Part shown: piece by piece, positions 48,469 through 57,013 of the stretch
Layout: the number at the start of each line of letters is the position of its first letter
How positions within the stretch are numbered: position 1 is the first letter of the stretch
DNA from: Enterococcus rivorum
GTDB lineage: Bacteria > Bacillota > Bacilli > Lactobacillales > Enterococcaceae
Direction of reading: 5' to 3'
NCBI RefSeq assembly: GCF_001742285.1
Contig: NZ_MIEK01000056.1
Coordinates: 1 to 64,000, forward strand
DNA: 64,000 bases
Translations under genes and position numbers: made by a program
Notes under the pieces: generated by a model
Databases searched by the model: none
Told to the model about the DNA's origin: nothing
What the model saw: only the letters and a program-made list of their open reading frames with translations

Positions 48469-49896
48469 TTAGACATTTGTTGTTACTGGCGTTTGTTTTT
48501 CGTTTTTTACATATTTGTCTATTTCAACTGCAGCGACTTTTCCAGCACCCATAGCTAGAATAACGGTTGCAGCCCCCGTTACGATATCTCCGCCGGCAAA
48601 TACTCCTGGAATTGATGTAATCCCAGTTTTTGGATCCGCCTCAATGTAACCCCATTTGTTTAATTTTAATTCAGGGAATGTTGATAACAACACTTTATTG
48701 GATCCTTGACCAATTGCTTCAATGACTGTGTCAGCTTCGATAATAAATTCACTATTTTCAATAGGAACGGGTCTTCTGCGACCAGAATCATCTGGTTCTC
48801 CTAATTCCATTTGAATACATTTTACTCCACTAAGATTTCCAGTACCGTCATCCAAATACTCGACTGGGTTAGTTAACCAGTAATATTGAATGTCTTCCTC
48901 AACAGAATGATGGTACTCTTCAATTCTTGCTGGAAGTTCTTCTAATGACCTTCTGTAAACAATGCTTACATTCTCTGCTCCAAGACGTTTAGCCGAACGA
49001 GCCGCATCCATTGCTACGTTTCCGCCGCCGATTACGACCACATTTTTTGATTGTTTAATGGGTGTATCATACTTAGGAAATTCATAACTATGCATTAAAT
49101 TGATTCTCGTTAAATATTCACTAGATGAATAAACTCCATTAAGTGACGTTCCAGTAATTCCCATAAAATTAGGAGTTCCGGCACCAACTGCAATATAACA
49201 AGCATCAAACTCCTCTATAATCTCATCCATAGTAATCGTTTTTCCAATGATTGCGTTCGTTTCGATTTTTACCCCTAAAGCTTCAATACTCTCGATTTCT
49301 TTTTTTACAATTCTTTTTGGCAATCTAAATTCCGGAATTCCATACGTTAATACACCACCAGGTTCATGAAGGGCTTCAAAAACAGTGACTTCATAGTTTA
49401 GTTTTGCTAAATCCCCAGCTACCGTTAAACCAGAAGGGCCTGAACCAATTACAGCAATTTTCCCAATTTTTGGTGTGTCTGATTGGATCGCTTTAGAAAA
49501 ATCTTTATTTTCTAATGCCCAATCTGCAACCAATCTTTCTAGCTTTCCAATTGCAACTGGTTCAAAGTTTTTTGCCATCCCTAGCTTACAAACTTCTTCG
49601 CATTGCTTTTCTTGTGGACAAACCCTACCACAAATTGCTGGGAGGTTACTGTATTTTCCTAGAATTTCCGCAGCTTCTTCCATATTGCCATCTTTAATCG
49701 CTAAAATAAAACCTGGGATGTCAATCATTACAGGACAGTTAGCGATACATGGAGCATTTTTACATTGTAGGCAACGGACAGCTTCTTCCATACCTTCTTC
49801 TACGGTATAGCCTAAACAGACTTCTTCAAAGTTCGATTTACGAATATTTGGAGCTTGTTCAGCAATAGGTGTTTTCGTTCTACTTTTTCTAGCCAT
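48469..49896 (-). CDS. nfnB: NfnB-like (glutamate synthase small-chain family) Fe-S flavoprotein
   Basis: 475 aa. The N-terminus binds two [4Fe-4S] clusters (CLQCKNAPCIANCP and CGRVCPQEKQCEEVC), then an FAD site GSGPSGLTVAGDLA (about 150) and an NADPH site GGGNVAMDAARSAKRLG (about 290). The length and the partner gene nfnA, overlapping by 8 bp, point to the NADH-dependent ferredoxin:NADP+ oxidoreductase NfnAB rather than glutamate synthase, whose large subunit is absent. It probably uses low-potential electrons from PFOR to make NADPH. Confidence 0.88.
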   Translation of the reverse strand: MARKSRTKTPIAEQAPNIRKSNFEEVCLGYTVEEGMEEAVRCLQCKNAPCIANCPVMIDIPGFILAIKDGNMEEAAEILGKYSNLPAICGRVCPQEKQCEEVCKLGMAKNFEPVAIGKLERLVADWALENKDFSKAIQSDTPKIGKIAVIGSGPSGLTVAGDLAKLNYEVTVFEALHEPGGVLTYGIPEFRLPKRIVKKEIESIEALGVKIETNAIIGKTITMDEIIEEFDACYIAVGAGTPNFMGITGTSLNGVYSSSEYLTRINLMHSYEFPKYDTPIKQSKNVVVIGGGNVAMDAARSAKRLGAENVSIVYRRSLEELPARIEEYHHSVEEDIQYYWLTNPVEYLDDGTGNLSGVKCIQMELGEPDDSGRRRPVPIENSEFIIEADTVIEAIGQGSNKVLLSTFPELKLNKWGYIEADPKTGITSIPGVFAGGDIVTGAATVILAMGAGKVAAVEIDKYVKNEKQTPVTTNV

Positions 49897-50728
49897 GATC
49901 CTTCACCTGCACTTTTTGATAGTCTGTTAAACTGACTCCCTCTTCTTCCTCATACTGTTTCATTCTTCCCAAAAATTCTTTCCAATTTACTTCAGTCCCT
50001 TTAAATTCAGGACCATCCACACAAACAAATTTAATCTCGCCATCAATGGTCACACGACAACAACCACACATACCAGTACCGTCAATCATAATTGGATTTA
50101 AAGAAACGAAAATTGGTATATCATGTTTTGCTGCTGTCATGGTACAAAACTTCATCATGATCCCAGGACCAATCGCCCAACAGTGATCAATACTATTTTT
50201 TGCAATGATATTTTCCATTGCATCTGTAACGAGACCTTTCATGCCTAAAGATCCGTCATCTGTCGTTATAATCAACTCATCAGAGTACTCTTGACACTCA
50301 TCTTTTAAAATAAGCAAATCAGCAGTTTTTGCACCCAAGATGGTAATTACCTTGTTTCCAGCTTCTTTTAATGCTCTAAGTACAGGATAGATTACCGCTA
50401 TACCAACGCCGCCGCCAACAATCATCACAGTTCCGTAATTCTCTATTTCAGTAGGCATGCCCAAAGGTCCTGAGACATCCTTGATTGAATCACCGGCCTT
50501 CAGTAAAGCTAGTTCTGATGTTGATTTTCCAATTACTTGAAAAATAAAACGAATCAATCCCTTGTCTTGATCTGTTTCAACAACAGTGAATGGAATCCGT
50601 TCTCCTTCCTCGTTAGTACGAAGAATGATAAACTGTCCAGGTTTAGTTTTTGCTGCTATTTTGGGTGCTTCAATCCAGAAATCATACTGGTTTTCAGAGA
50701 GCTTCGCGGTTTTTACTATTTTATACAT
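49889..50728 (-). CDS. nfnA: NfnA-like ferredoxin-NADP reductase subunit
   Basis: 279 aa. The FAD-binding part has GQFIILR and RIPFTVVE and the NAD-binding part VGGGVGIAVIYPVLRAL. The C-terminal CGCCRVTIDGEIKFVCVDGP supplies the [2Fe-2S] cysteines. This architecture is that of the NfnA/sulfide dehydrogenase beta subunit family, which also resembles PyrK, but no pyr genes are near. It pairs with nfnB. Confidence 0.88.
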   Translation of the reverse strand: MYKIVKTAKLSENQYDFWIEAPKIAAKTKPGQFIILRTNEEGERIPFTVVETDQDKGLIRFIFQVIGKSTSELALLKAGDSIKDVSGPLGMPTEIENYGTVMIVGGGVGIAVIYPVLRALKEAGNKVITILGAKTADLLILKDECQEYSDELIITTDDGSLGMKGLVTDAMENIIAKNSIDHCWAIGPGIMMKFCTMTAAKHDIPIFVSLNPIMIDGTGMCGCCRVTIDGEIKFVCVDGPEFKGTEVNWKEFLGRMKQYEEEEGVSLTDYQKVQVKDHG

Positions 50729-50790
50729 ATTTACTAGTTACCCCTTTTCAGATAAGTTGCGTCTAATCAACTGATCTCCTATCTACTCTT

Positions 50791-51234
50791 TTATAGTTTA
50801 GCAGCTAATTGTTGAACAAATTTTTTCAGTGCTTCAATATCTTCTTCTTCAGCATTATTTTCAATTTCAACGGTTTCTGCAACTTTTTCAGCACCAGTTT
50901 TTTCTAATGCTTCAACAAAATCATGAGCAGATTTACAGTACAAGTCTCCATATTCTTTATCCCCTGAACCTACAACGCCAAAAATTTTACCTGATAAATC
51001 TTTATCTTCTAATTCATCAAAGAAATCTTCGAACTCAAATGGCAGTTCTCCATCTCCATATGTGTAGGTTGCAATTACACATGCATCTGCATCATCAAAA
51101 AAATCTACTTCCACTTCCGAACATTCTTCTCTCTCTACATCAAATCCTGCTTCTTGAATGGTGCTTTCTAAAATTTCAGAAATCTCCTCCGTATTTCCAG
51201 TCATGCTTGCATAAACGATTTTTACTAGTGCCAT
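50791..51234 (-). CDS. Flavodoxin
   Basis: 147 aa, a short-chain flavodoxin with the FMN phosphate loop SMTGNTEEI (residues about 9-17), the aromatic loop TYTYGDGELPFEF and the 90s loop VVGSGDKEYGDLYCKSA. It is very acidic, as expected for an electron carrier. Being first in the run with nfnA, nfnB and nifJ, it is the probable acceptor of PFOR electrons. Confidence 0.93.
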   Translation of the reverse strand: MALVKIVYASMTGNTEEISEILESTIQEAGFDVEREECSEVEVDFFDDADACVIATYTYGDGELPFEFEDFFDELEDKDLSGKIFGVVGSGDKEYGDLYCKSAHDFVEALEKTGAEKVAETVEIENNAEEEDIEALKKFVQQLAAKL

Positions 51235-51648
51235 TTGTACTCATCCTTTCCATTTGTCTTTTATTTAGTGTTTAATATTTTAAAGTACTACGACGATTGT
51301 GTAACCACTTTCATTCGTTAGTACTTAATAACCTATTGTTTGAACCATATTTCTAAGTAAATTATTTAGAAAATTGAAAATCTTTTAATTGAATATACCA
51401 TTAAGTTACTATTTTCACAAGAGGAGAAAAGTAACTTATAACTTATTGTTTTAAACGCAAATTATCGGGATGCAAACGTTATCTATACTATACCATACAG
51501 CGGAAATAAAACAATATTTTTTAGTTAAAAAAAATAATTTTTAGTGTCCGATTTTATTCTTACTTTAATTCAAGTAAAGTGAAAACAACCTATTTATTTC
51601 TATAAATATATTATAGAAATAAGAGATTTTTATTAATATTTTAACTAT
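51235..51648. other. Intergenic region between the flavodoxin operon and yqeB, with inverted repeats
   Basis: No gene found. Three symmetric features are visible. TTAAAGTACTA to TAGTACTTAA lies at about 51,280-51,331, just upstream of the flavodoxin gene. AAGTTACT to AGTAACTT lies at 51,403-51,438. A perfect 12-bp hairpin, TTATTTCTATAA/TTATAGAAATAA, lies at 51,594-51,623, about 25 bp past the yqeB stop, and may terminate the selenium cluster transcript although its T-run is weak. The first two are candidates for regulator binding. Confidence 0.5.
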
Positions 51649-52470
51649 TTAAAATAAATTCTTTTGTCTTCCTAAATAGAGAGCTCCCTCTAGTACTGCC
51701 CCACCCAAAGCCCTAGCTTTATCGGATATTGTATAGCAATCAACTTTATCTGCCGAACGCGGATCGACATCCGCACATTTCAATCCTTTGGTAATTTCAA
51801 TGCCGTTTGTAATTAGCCCTCTTAGAACACCATCTATTGGAGAACGGACTTCCACTTGATTCACATAAAATAGAACATCATTTTCTTGCACAATATCGCC
51901 AATTTCTCGAATATGCTTGACCTTTCCTGTAGCTGGAGAATGAACTACTCGTTCTGCACTTTTCCCACCAATTTCTCCAGGAATTCCTGTGTTAGGAATA
52001 GCCATGCCATCAAAATAGAGTCTCCCTAGCTGATGACCTCTCATTGTTTCGATTACAACATCTACTTCTTGGGGTGCAGAAAAGCCGGGACCTAAAGCAA
52101 TAACGATTGGCGCCATTGCCTTTTTTGTTCCTAAATTTCTTTTAGCTAAAATTGCATCTACAACAATCGTTGGTTGCAGTTTGTCTATTGAGTTTCCCTC
52201 GGGATCAATAATTATCGGCACTTGATTATTATGCCAAATGTCAGAACATTGAGAAATGTCAGAAATACAAACGGCTTCTACATCTTCCACTTTAAAACTC
52301 CCATGGATAATCGCTGAACATAAAGCCACGGTTCTCCGAATAGCTAATGGAATAGCCGTTTCTAAAATAACGACTTTAAATCCAGCACGATATAATTTTT
52401 GGATAACTCCAGTAGCTAAATCCCCCCCACCTCTGACAGCAACAATCGTCTCTGCTAGTTTTTGTTCCAT
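51649..52470 (-). CDS. yqeB: YqeB, selenium-dependent molybdenum hydroxylase accessory protein
   Basis: 273 aa. The N-terminus VRGGGDLATGVIQKLYRAGF is a nucleotide-binding-like motif, and PSAGxV-like HSPATGKVKHIREIGD gives a lipoyl-like barrel segment. It matches the EF2563/YqeB family found beside selenium-dependent molybdenum hydroxylases. Its reaction is not known; a role in placing selenium at the molybdenum centre is inferred from co-occurrence. It overlaps yqeC by 16 bp and is the last gene of the cluster. Confidence 0.88.
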   Translation of the reverse strand: MEQKLAETIVAVRGGGDLATGVIQKLYRAGFKVVILETAIPLAIRRTVALCSAIIHGSFKVEDVEAVCISDISQCSDIWHNNQVPIIIDPEGNSIDKLQPTIVVDAILAKRNLGTKKAMAPIVIALGPGFSAPQEVDVVIETMRGHQLGRLYFDGMAIPNTGIPGEIGGKSAERVVHSPATGKVKHIREIGDIVQENDVLFYVNQVEVRSPIDGVLRGLITNGIEITKGLKCADVDPRSADKVDCYTISDKARALGGAVLEGALYLGRQKNLF

Positions 52471-53189
52471 ATAATCACACCTTTTCCATTTTTAACGCTG
52501 CAAGCGATAACTTTTGTTACGCTTTTTAAGCAATCGCTTGGTAGTAAAGCAACAATTTTTTTCGCCTGATTTAATTGTTCTGTGGATTCTACTTGATTTA
52601 AGCATAAAATCTTTTCCCCTCGACTCTTTTCCCATAAACCAAAGGCGCTAGAAATAATCAAAGCCATACTTTTTTCAGTAATAGTATCCCCTTCTGCCAT
52701 TCCAGTTGTTTTCAAAAAGATAGGCAGTCGATGAACCGTTTCTTCATTAGCCTTTTTTCCAAGAGCGATAATTGGTAAGATTCCTATTGTAACGGTCGTT
52801 TCAGGTAAAATAACCGGTTCGAAATCTGCCCAGCCTTTTAAGGGTAATTGTTTAGAACCATCAGCTTCTAAAAAGATTTTATCAAAGGTTAAAAGGTTCT
52901 TTTTTAACGCTTTCAGAGGAATCATGCCTAATTTTTTTCCATCTGCTACCAGAGTTCCAGCAAGAGTAATACCCTGACCGACCTTTTCCAAAGCTGAAAA
53001 ATGACTGCTGTAAAAAAAATCATGCCTTCTTTTCACTGGATAACCGATTTTAGTGGTCGTACTGACTAGGACTTTTTCTTGGCGATAGCAATTTGCTAGA
53101 TACCACATTAAGCTAGTTTTGCCACCACTACCAATAATAGAAATAATTTGCTGTCCTTGAAAATCAAAGCATCTACTTAATTCTTCCAT
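52455..53189 (-). CDS. yqeC: YqeC, selenium-dependent hydroxylase accessory P-loop protein
   Basis: 244 aa. A P-loop-like IISIIGSGGKTSLMWYLA lies at residues 16-33, and FLEADGSKQLPLKGW is the other conserved block of the YqeC family. The family is a genomic marker of selenium-dependent molybdenum hydroxylases. The function is presumed to be ATP/GTP-dependent maturation, which is inference. It overlaps DUF3343 by 13 bp and yqeB by 16 bp. Confidence 0.87.
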   Translation of the reverse strand: MEELSRCFDFQGQQIISIIGSGGKTSLMWYLANCYRQEKVLVSTTTKIGYPVKRRHDFFYSSHFSALEKVGQGITLAGTLVADGKKLGMIPLKALKKNLLTFDKIFLEADGSKQLPLKGWADFEPVILPETTVTIGILPIIALGKKANEETVHRLPIFLKTTGMAEGDTITEKSMALIISSAFGLWEKSRGEKILCLNQVESTEQLNQAKKIVALLPSDCLKSVTKVIACSVKNGKGVIIWNKN

Positions 53190-53434
53190 GGCTTATAAAT
53201 CCTTTCACCATTGATTTGTTCTATGGTAAATACTTTTTTTATGGGAATGTTTTGCTGTTCTAATAGGCTTTTCCCTTCTAAAAAATGTTCAGGCTCTACT
53301 CTCAAACAAATACCACAAAAATCGCCTAGCTTTGAAGGTAATGACATCACATAGACTGGGAGATGGCCCTTTTTCAAGATTTTTTCGCTATGAATAGCAT
53401 AGTGGGTATTTTGAAAAGTAAAAAGATATTCCAT
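53177..53434 (-). CDS. DUF3343 protein
   Basis: 85-88 aa. The pattern YLFTFQNTHYAIHSEKIL, then VYVMSLPSKLGDFCGICLRV, with a CGIC pair, is typical of DUF3343 proteins that accompany selD/yedF-type selenium genes. The start could be ATG at 53,434 or GTG at 53,443; GAGAG fits the ATG slightly better. The two cysteines could carry a persulfide or selenopersulfide, which is inference. Confidence 0.82.
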   Translation of the reverse strand: MEYLFTFQNTHYAIHSEKILKKGHLPVYVMSLPSKLGDFCGICLRVEPEHFLEGKSLLEQQNIPIKKVFTIEQINGERIYKPWKN

Positions 53435-53452
53435 TCTAGTCACACTCTCTTT

Positions 53453-54043
53453 TTAAAAAGTCATTACTTTATTTGCTTGCGCAATGATTTCTGAAATGCC
53501 ATACATGTTCGTAATTTCTCCAATGGCTAAATCTTGTTGGATACCATAAAAATCTAAACAAGTTCCACAAGTACTAATCATTGTTCCTTTTTCTGATAAT
53601 GTTTTTAAATCTTTTATTACATCAGAACCTTGACTGGTTAAATAAGCACCACTGTTAAAAAATAGCAAATGTTCTGGTGGCGTATCTAGCTCTGTCAAAG
53701 AATAAATGTAACTTTTCAAAAGCATTTCTCCCAGATCTGGTGCCCCTTCTCCCATCGTTTTTTTGCCAAATGCAACAACAAATCCGCTATCTGATTTTGT
53801 TTCAGGGCTAAGTTCATCTGCTGCTGCAACAGTCAGTGTCACAAGAATTTCATTATTTTCCTGAATTTTATAGATCGTTTGAATCCCCATTCCAGTAGCC
53901 ATTTTTTCAATGTTCTGCCGAGCAATATCGTTATCAACTAATACTTCAATAGTTCCAGCTTGCCCAGCTAATTTTCGAATCGCCTTTTTTGTTTCAATAA
54001 CAGGGATGGGACAAGGTTTGCCTAATGCGTTTATTTTTTCCAT
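53453..54043 (-). CDS. yedF: YedF, selenium metabolism protein
   Basis: 196 aa. The N-terminal TusA/SirA-like domain has the CPIPV motif (ALGKPCPIPVIETKKAI) and the C-terminal half is DsrE-like with FNSGAYLTSQGS and STCGTCLDFYG. YedF proteins occur with SelD and are thought to carry sulfur or selenium. I place the start at 54,043 (MEKINALG) because AGAAGGAA precedes it, leaving 16 bp after selD rather than an overlap. Confidence 0.88.
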   Translation of the reverse strand: MEKINALGKPCPIPVIETKKAIRKLAGQAGTIEVLVDNDIARQNIEKMATGMGIQTIYKIQENNEILVTLTVAAADELSPETKSDSGFVVAFGKKTMGEGAPDLGEMLLKSYIYSLTELDTPPEHLLFFNSGAYLTSQGSDVIKDLKTLSEKGTMISTCGTCLDFYGIQQDLAIGEITNMYGISEIIAQANKVMTF

Positions 54044-54059
54044 CAGATTTCCTTCTTTC

Positions 54060-55082
54060 CTATAAGACAATGATGACTTGATCTGCTTCTTTTTCTATGA
54101 CTTCGCCAATAATGGCTGCCGCCGGATCTGCTTCTTTTATTTTTTCCAAAAGAGCCGACGCATCTTTTCCTGCCACACTAATTAGTAACCCCCCTGACGT
54201 TTGGGGATCAAAAAGAATCTCTTGAAAAGCGGGACTTATATTTTTTAAATCAACTTGTGTTTCCATGGCGTTTCGATTCCGCTGTCCTGCAGCAGTGGCT
54301 AAAAATTCTTCTGCGTATTGATAAGCATGTGGTAATAATGGTAACTGAGCGGTATCAATGACAAATGTTTTATCTACCCCAGCCATTTCTGCTGCGTGGA
54401 CAAGCAAACCAAATCCCGTAACATCCGTACACGCATGAACATCATAATCTTTCATTTTTTCGGCAGCATATTTATTTAATCGTTCCATCGAGTCTAATGC
54501 TGCCTTTTCTGCTTCTGGTGCTCCTACCCCACCTCTTAGCGCAGATAAGATTAAGCCAACGCCTAATGCTTTTGTAAGAATTAAAACATCACCTACTTGA
54601 GCGGTATCATTGCGAATCACTTGTTCTGGATGAACTTGTCCGGTTACAGACAAGCCATATTTGGGTTCATGATCATAGATAGAATGTCCTCCAACAAGTG
54701 AAACACCTGCTTCTTGCATCTTCTCAGCACCACCAAGCAGAATTTCTGAGAGAACTTCCTTATCCATTCTTTCAGGAAAACAAACAATATTCAAAGCAAA
54801 TAAAATTTCTCCACCCATCGCGTAAACATCACTCATAGCATTTGCAGCAGCAATTTTGCCAAATCTTTTGGGATCTTCAACCATCGGTGAAAAAAAGTCC
54901 ATTGTAGCAATTAATGCTTGACTCTCTGAAATTTTATAAACAGCTGCATCGTCAGAAGAATCAAATCCTACCAGTAGGTTTTGATCTGTTACTTTAGGTA
55001 GTTTCGTTAAAAATCCAGCTAGTTCATTTGGACCAATTTTAGCTCCACAGCCTCCTGATGTACATTCAGATAAAAAATTCAT
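54060..55082 (-). CDS. selD: Selenide, water dikinase SelD
   Basis: 340 aa. It makes selenophosphate from selenide and ATP. The catalytic segment SGGCGAKIG puts Cys12 and Lys15 in place; it is a Cys rather than a selenocysteine enzyme. GFDSSDDAAVY and MSDVYAMGGEILFALNI are the ATP/metal sites. No selA, selB or selC is seen in the window, fitting the so-called orphan SelD that serves the labile selenium cofactor of molybdenum hydroxylases and not selenocysteine. Confidence 0.95.
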   Translation of the reverse strand: MNFLSECTSGGCGAKIGPNELAGFLTKLPKVTDQNLLVGFDSSDDAAVYKISESQALIATMDFFSPMVEDPKRFGKIAAANAMSDVYAMGGEILFALNIVCFPERMDKEVLSEILLGGAEKMQEAGVSLVGGHSIYDHEPKYGLSVTGQVHPEQVIRNDTAQVGDVLILTKALGVGLILSALRGGVGAPEAEKAALDSMERLNKYAAEKMKDYDVHACTDVTGFGLLVHAAEMAGVDKTFVIDTAQLPLLPHAYQYAEEFLATAAGQRNRNAMETQVDLKNISPAFQEILFDPQTSGGLLISVAGKDASALLEKIKEADPAAAIIGEVIEKEADQVIIVL

Positions 55083-55103
55083 TCTTTCCTCTCCTCTAAA
55101 CCA

Positions 55104-56258
55104 TTATGATTTTCGGTAAATCTTATTTAATACAGAAATTGCATAGTCCACTTCACTCGGCGTTGTATGCCAACCAAAGCTAAAACGAACCGCCCCAGTC
55201 TCAATGGTTCCAGCAGTTTGATGAGCTAAAGGAGAACAATGTAAGCCGCAACGAGTAATAATGCCATAGTCTTCATACAATTGCTGGGCTAACTCCCCAG
55301 GATCTTTTTTAAAATCAACAATGGAAACGACTGGAACTGACAACGCCGCATTTTTTGTTCCTAAAATGTTTAAAGGCAACCCTGTGATTCCTGTTAAAAA
55401 TTGTTCTGTCAGCTTTTTTTCATGCGTGTAAATAGTTTCTAAACCAACTTCTTGAAGATAGCTGACTGAGCTTCCTAAACTTAGAATCCCTAGTGTATTT
55501 GGCGTTCCTGGTTCAAATTTATCAGGTAGGAAATCAGGTTGTTGAAAGGACTGAGACGTACTTCCTGTCCCTCCTGTCAGCCAAGGAGAAATGGTTGTTG
55601 AGATTCCTTTTCCTAATGCAAAACCACCAATACCAGCGATTCCCATTAATCCTTTATGCCCAGTAAAAGCTAAAATATCAATGTTCATTTCTTTCATATC
55701 AATTGGCAAAAAACCAGCTGTTTGCGCAGTATCTAAAACAGTAATAATGCCATGCTTTTTCGCAATCTCAAAACACTCTTTAATCGGCAAAATAGTTCCT
55801 AAAACGTTGGATGCATGATTCATCACTAAAAGCTTTGTTTCTGGTTGAAAGGCTGTTTCTATTTGTTTAGCGGTCAATTGTCCTTCTAAAGAGCAATTCA
55901 CATAGGTAACAGAAATCGCCCTCTTTTTTTCTAATAAGTGCAATGGACGCGCAACGGCATTATGCTCTATGGAAGTGGTGACTACATGGTCGCCTTTTTG
56001 TAAAAGCCCATTAAGCAACATATTTAATGAAGTCGTTATATTTTGTGTAAAAAGGACATGGGCTGGATCAGGTGCGTTAAAAAAAGAAGATAAAATTAGG
56101 CGTGTTTCAAAAGCAATACTGGCATCATCATTTTCTTGAAGTCCACGATTGCTTGCTTTGCTGTTATTATTTTGTAAATAGTTACAAAGTTGATCGATTA
56201 CTACTTTTGGTCGCTTATTTGAGGTCGCTGCATAATTTAAGTAGACAGGTTCATTCAT
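55104..56258 (-). CDS. Cysteine desulfurase-like class V aminotransferase of the selenium cluster
   Basis: 384 aa. The PLP lysine is in FTGHKGLMGIAGIG (about residue 200) and the catalytic Cys in TRCGLHCSPLAHQT (about 340). It begins MNEPVYLNYAATSNKRPK, typical of NifS/CsdB-like enzymes. By position between mocA and selD it probably delivers selenium (from selenocysteine) or sulfur to SelD or to the hydroxylase. It is clearly different from SufS at 21,509-22,744. Confidence 0.88.
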   Translation of the reverse strand: MNEPVYLNYAATSNKRPKVVIDQLCNYLQNNNSKASNRGLQENDDASIAFETRLILSSFFNAPDPAHVLFTQNITTSLNMLLNGLLQKGDHVVTTSIEHNAVARPLHLLEKKRAISVTYVNCSLEGQLTAKQIETAFQPETKLLVMNHASNVLGTILPIKECFEIAKKHGIITVLDTAQTAGFLPIDMKEMNIDILAFTGHKGLMGIAGIGGFALGKGISTTISPWLTGGTGSTSQSFQQPDFLPDKFEPGTPNTLGILSLGSSVSYLQEVGLETIYTHEKKLTEQFLTGITGLPLNILGTKNAALSVPVVSIVDFKKDPGELAQQLYEDYGIITRCGLHCSPLAHQTAGTIETGAVRFSFGWHTTPSEVDYAISVLNKIYRKS

Positions 56259-56285
56259 ATTCTTCTCCTAGGTGTCGTTGTAAAA

Positions 56286-56861
56286 TTAATTGAATGTTTT
56301 TAAAAAGGTAAAATCTTCCTGAGTATCAATGTCCAATAACCTTTCTGGCTCATCGATCTTCACTTTTTTCCAGACTTCTGGATGATTTTTCCGAACTTCT
56401 CGCCCTCCTGACGCTCCAGATACCGCCAATAACTCTGAACGAAAATCTTTTCCAAAAAAAACAGGGCTACTTGGATGACCATTTTCATGAACTGGAAAGA
56501 CAATATTTTCATTAGTGGAAACTTTTAATAACTGCTCAATAATTTCTTTATTCAATAATGGTTGGTCAATCGGCAAGTATAAGTAGCCTTGACCTGAAGC
56601 TACTTTGGTTCCCAAACGAACACTAGCACTTTGACCAAGCTCAGGCTCACTATTGAGAACAACAGTTATGTTCTCAGGTAGCACAATATCCTTTACATTT
56701 TCAGGTGAAATAACAAGGATTCGCTCAAAAAAATCAACTTTATTGACTAAAGTTAAGGTATGTTCTAAAAAGGTCTTATTCTTATATTTTAAAAATAGTT
56801 TGTTTTCTCCCATTCGTTTAGAATAACCAGAAGCCATAATAATAACACTTACATCAATCAT
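56286..56861 (-). CDS. mocA: MocA-like molybdenum cofactor nucleotidyltransferase
   Basis: 191 aa. The MobA/MocA NTP-binding motif reads MASGYSKRMGENKLFLKYK and the metal site is in LYLPIDQPLL. MocA adds CMP to molybdopterin to give MCD, the cofactor form used by many xanthine-dehydrogenase-family enzymes. It sits directly after xdh and so probably makes that enzyme's cofactor, with the specificity for CTP inferred. Confidence 0.87.
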   Translation of the reverse strand: MIDVSVIIMASGYSKRMGENKLFLKYKNKTFLEHTLTLVNKVDFFERILVISPENVKDIVLPENITVVLNSEPELGQSASVRLGTKVASGQGYLYLPIDQPLLNKEIIEQLLKVSTNENIVFPVHENGHPSSPVFFGKDFRSELLAVSGASGGREVRKNHPEVWKKVKIDEPERLLDIDTQEDFTFLKTFN

Positions 56862-56916
56862 TATCGTCTCCTTTCCTCTAACTATTTATTTACTTTTTCT
56901 AAAAAACACTATGTAT

Positions 56917-56968
56917 AGCAAGAAACACATTCACTAGCTACGTACTAAGTATGAATGTATTTCTTGCT
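56917..56968 (-). repeat. Long hairpin between xdh and mocA
   Basis: AGCAAGAAACACATTCA and TGAATGTATTTCTTGCT are 17-bp arms with one mismatch around an 18-nt loop. On the minus strand no T-run follows directly, so it may be a leaky terminator or an mRNA-stabilising hairpin that sets xdh above the accessory genes. Confidence 0.6.
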
Positions 56969-57013
56969 TTTGTAAATAATTCGATTACACTATCGCTTAT
57001 TTATGTTTAACTT

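Noticed and set aside
48469-49896. Annotation as glutamate synthase small subunit
   Set aside because: No large subunit is present and the overlapping partner is an NfnA-type reductase, so NfnB fits better.
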